From Burkholderiaceae bacterium (GTDB lineage: Bacteria; Pseudomonadota; Gammaproteobacteria; Burkholderiales; Burkholderiaceae_C), in assembly GCA_030695205.1 (NCBI GenBank), contig JAUYTN010000004.1:62001-126000 (forward strand): a stretch of DNA of 64,000 nucleotides, written 5' to 3'. Positions 63,202 through 64,000 of the stretch are shown in pieces (position 1 is the first letter of the stretch; each line of letters starts with the position of its first letter). Below the pieces are notes generated by a model that ran no database searches, was not told the DNA's origin, and saw only the letters and a program-made list of their open reading frames with translations. The position numbers were made by a program, and so were the translations under genes.

Positions 63202-64000
63202 TTAGCAGCCTCGCGTCACAGGCATATTCACTGCTGCGGGTTTGACCATGTGTTTGGCCAACTCCAGCTTGGCAATGGCACTGCGGTGAACCTCGTCCGG
63301 GCCATCTGCCAGCCTGAGTGTGCGTTGGTTGGCATAAGAATAGGCGAGTGGGAAGTCGTCGCTGACACCTGCTCCGCCGTGGGCCTGTATGGCCCAGTCA
63401 ATGACCTTGGCGGCCACGTTGGGTGCTACCACCTTGATCATGGCAATTTCGGTGCGAGCCAATTTGTTGCCGACGGTGTCCATCATGAATGCCGCTTTCA
63501 GGGTCAGCAGTCTGGCCTGGTCGATCAGGCAGCGAGATTCGGCAATGCGCTCGTGCCACACAGATTGGGTCGAAATGGGTTTGCCAAAGGCCACTCGGGC
63601 GTTCAAGCGCTGGCACATCAGTTCCAGTGCCCGTTCGGCCGCACCAATGGATCGCATGCAGTGGTGGATGCGACCTGGTCCCAGGCGGCCCTGGGCAATT
63701 TCAAACCCCCGGCCTTCACCAAGCAGCAGGTTGCTGGCGGGCACCCTGACGTTGGTCAGCACCACCTCCATATGGCCATGGGGTGCGTCGTCGTAACCGA
63801 ATACAGACAGGGGCCGGACCACTTCAACACCCTGGGCGTTGGCAGGAATCAGGACCATGGACTGTTGCTGGTGTCGGCCCGCGTCGGGGTCTGTTTTCCC
63901 CATCAGGATATACACCGCGCAGCGTGGGTCGCCTGCCCCCGATGACCACCACTTGCGCCCGTTGATGACGTACTCGTCACCGCTGCGCTCGATGCGGCAT
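63202..64000 (-). CDS. Acyl-CoA dehydrogenase, C-terminal part (cut by window edge)
   Basis: About 265 residues are visible; the N-terminal part lies beyond 64000. The middle beta domain shows [20 protein letters not shown] and the C-terminal helical domain includes [20 protein letters not shown], then [17 protein letters not shown] and [20 protein letters not shown]. These fit the ACAD10/11-like branch of acyl-CoA dehydrogenases, which oxidise acyl-CoA with FAD. The exact substrate is unknown. It converges with the tRNA cluster. Confidence 0.9.
   Translation of the reverse strand, partial: CRIERSGDEYVINGRKWWSSGAGDPRCAVYILMGKTDPDAGRHQQQSMVLIPANAQGVEVVRPLSVFGYDDAPHGHMEVVLTNVRVPASNLLLGEGRGFEIAQGRLGPGRIHHCMRSIGAAERALELMCQRLNARVAFGKPISTQSVWHERIAESRCLIDQARLLTLKAAFMMDTVGNKLARTEIAMIKVVAPNVAAKVIDWAIQAHGGAGVSDDFPLAYSYANQRTLRLADGPDEVHRSAIAKLELAKHMVKPAAVNMPVTRGC

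Overview
The window is a chromosomal segment of a high-GC betaproteobacterium, most likely family Comamonadaceae (order Burkholderiales). The evidence is the gene content and order: a phaC-phaA-phaB polyhydroxyalkanoate (PHA) operon, an iscR-S-U-A-hscB-A-fdx operon, ftsH-folP-glmM behind rlmE, and a MoxR/DUF58/TgpA/MltB group. Small AT-rich intergenic elements of the sort common in that family also occur. The species cannot be named from sequence alone. No phage, plasmid, CRISPR array or insertion sequence is visible; most of the window is core metabolism and housekeeping.

Layout. 1-4.4 kb (minus): MoxR ATPase, DUF58, TgpA-type transglutaminase and the start of lytic transglycosylase MltB, an envelope group. 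4.5-11.2 kb: a crotonase, a NUDIX hydrolase, an FAH-family hydrolase, a Pat-like acyl-CoA synthetase/acetyltransferase, maleylacetoacetate isomerase and PgeF. 11.1-15.6 kb: a small membrane protein, then phaC-phaA-phaB. 15.8-23.9 kb: MgtE, a GntP-type permease, a patatin, DusA, a membrane-anchored TAXI protein, an HPF-like protein and a GntR regulator. 24-32.3 kb: a propionate-to-succinyl-CoA cluster (methylmalonyl-CoA mutase, MeaB, propionyl-CoA carboxylase beta and alpha, a VOC protein) with a VapBC toxin-antitoxin pair embedded in it. 32.4-40.2 kb: a diguanylate cyclase, RnfB-like ferredoxin, intracellular PHA depolymerase, aromatic aminotransferase and a large GAF-PAS-GGDEF-EAL protein. 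40.4-49.7 kb: uvrB, a low-molecular-weight phosphatase, the isc operon, dnaQ and tRNA-Val. 49.8-57.1 kb: an SDR, an FAD oxidoreductase, pyrD, rpiA, a glutaredoxin fusion, oligopeptidase A and yhbY. 57.1-64 kb: rlmE, ftsH, folP, glmM, a GNAT, tRNA-Pro, tRNA-Arg and part of an acyl-CoA dehydrogenase.

How the parts fit. phaCAB make PHA from acetyl-CoA and phaZ degrades it; the methylmalonyl-CoA cluster disposes of propionyl-CoA, which can also feed odd-chain PHA monomers. The Isc operon supplies Fe-S clusters and has a recognisable IscR operator.

Most unusual points: (1) a VapBC pair inside the methylmalonyl-CoA operon whose toxin stop overlaps the meaB start; (2) an in-frame GC-rich palindromic insertion inside meaB; (3) a family of degenerate ~50 bp AT-rich elements that lie between genes and also form gene starts, gene ends and internal coding sequence; (4) a 129-residue Ala/Pro-rich tail with a basic patch on the PHA depolymerase; (5) three contiguous hairpins just after tRNA-Arg. 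No wholly new multi-gene system is evident.
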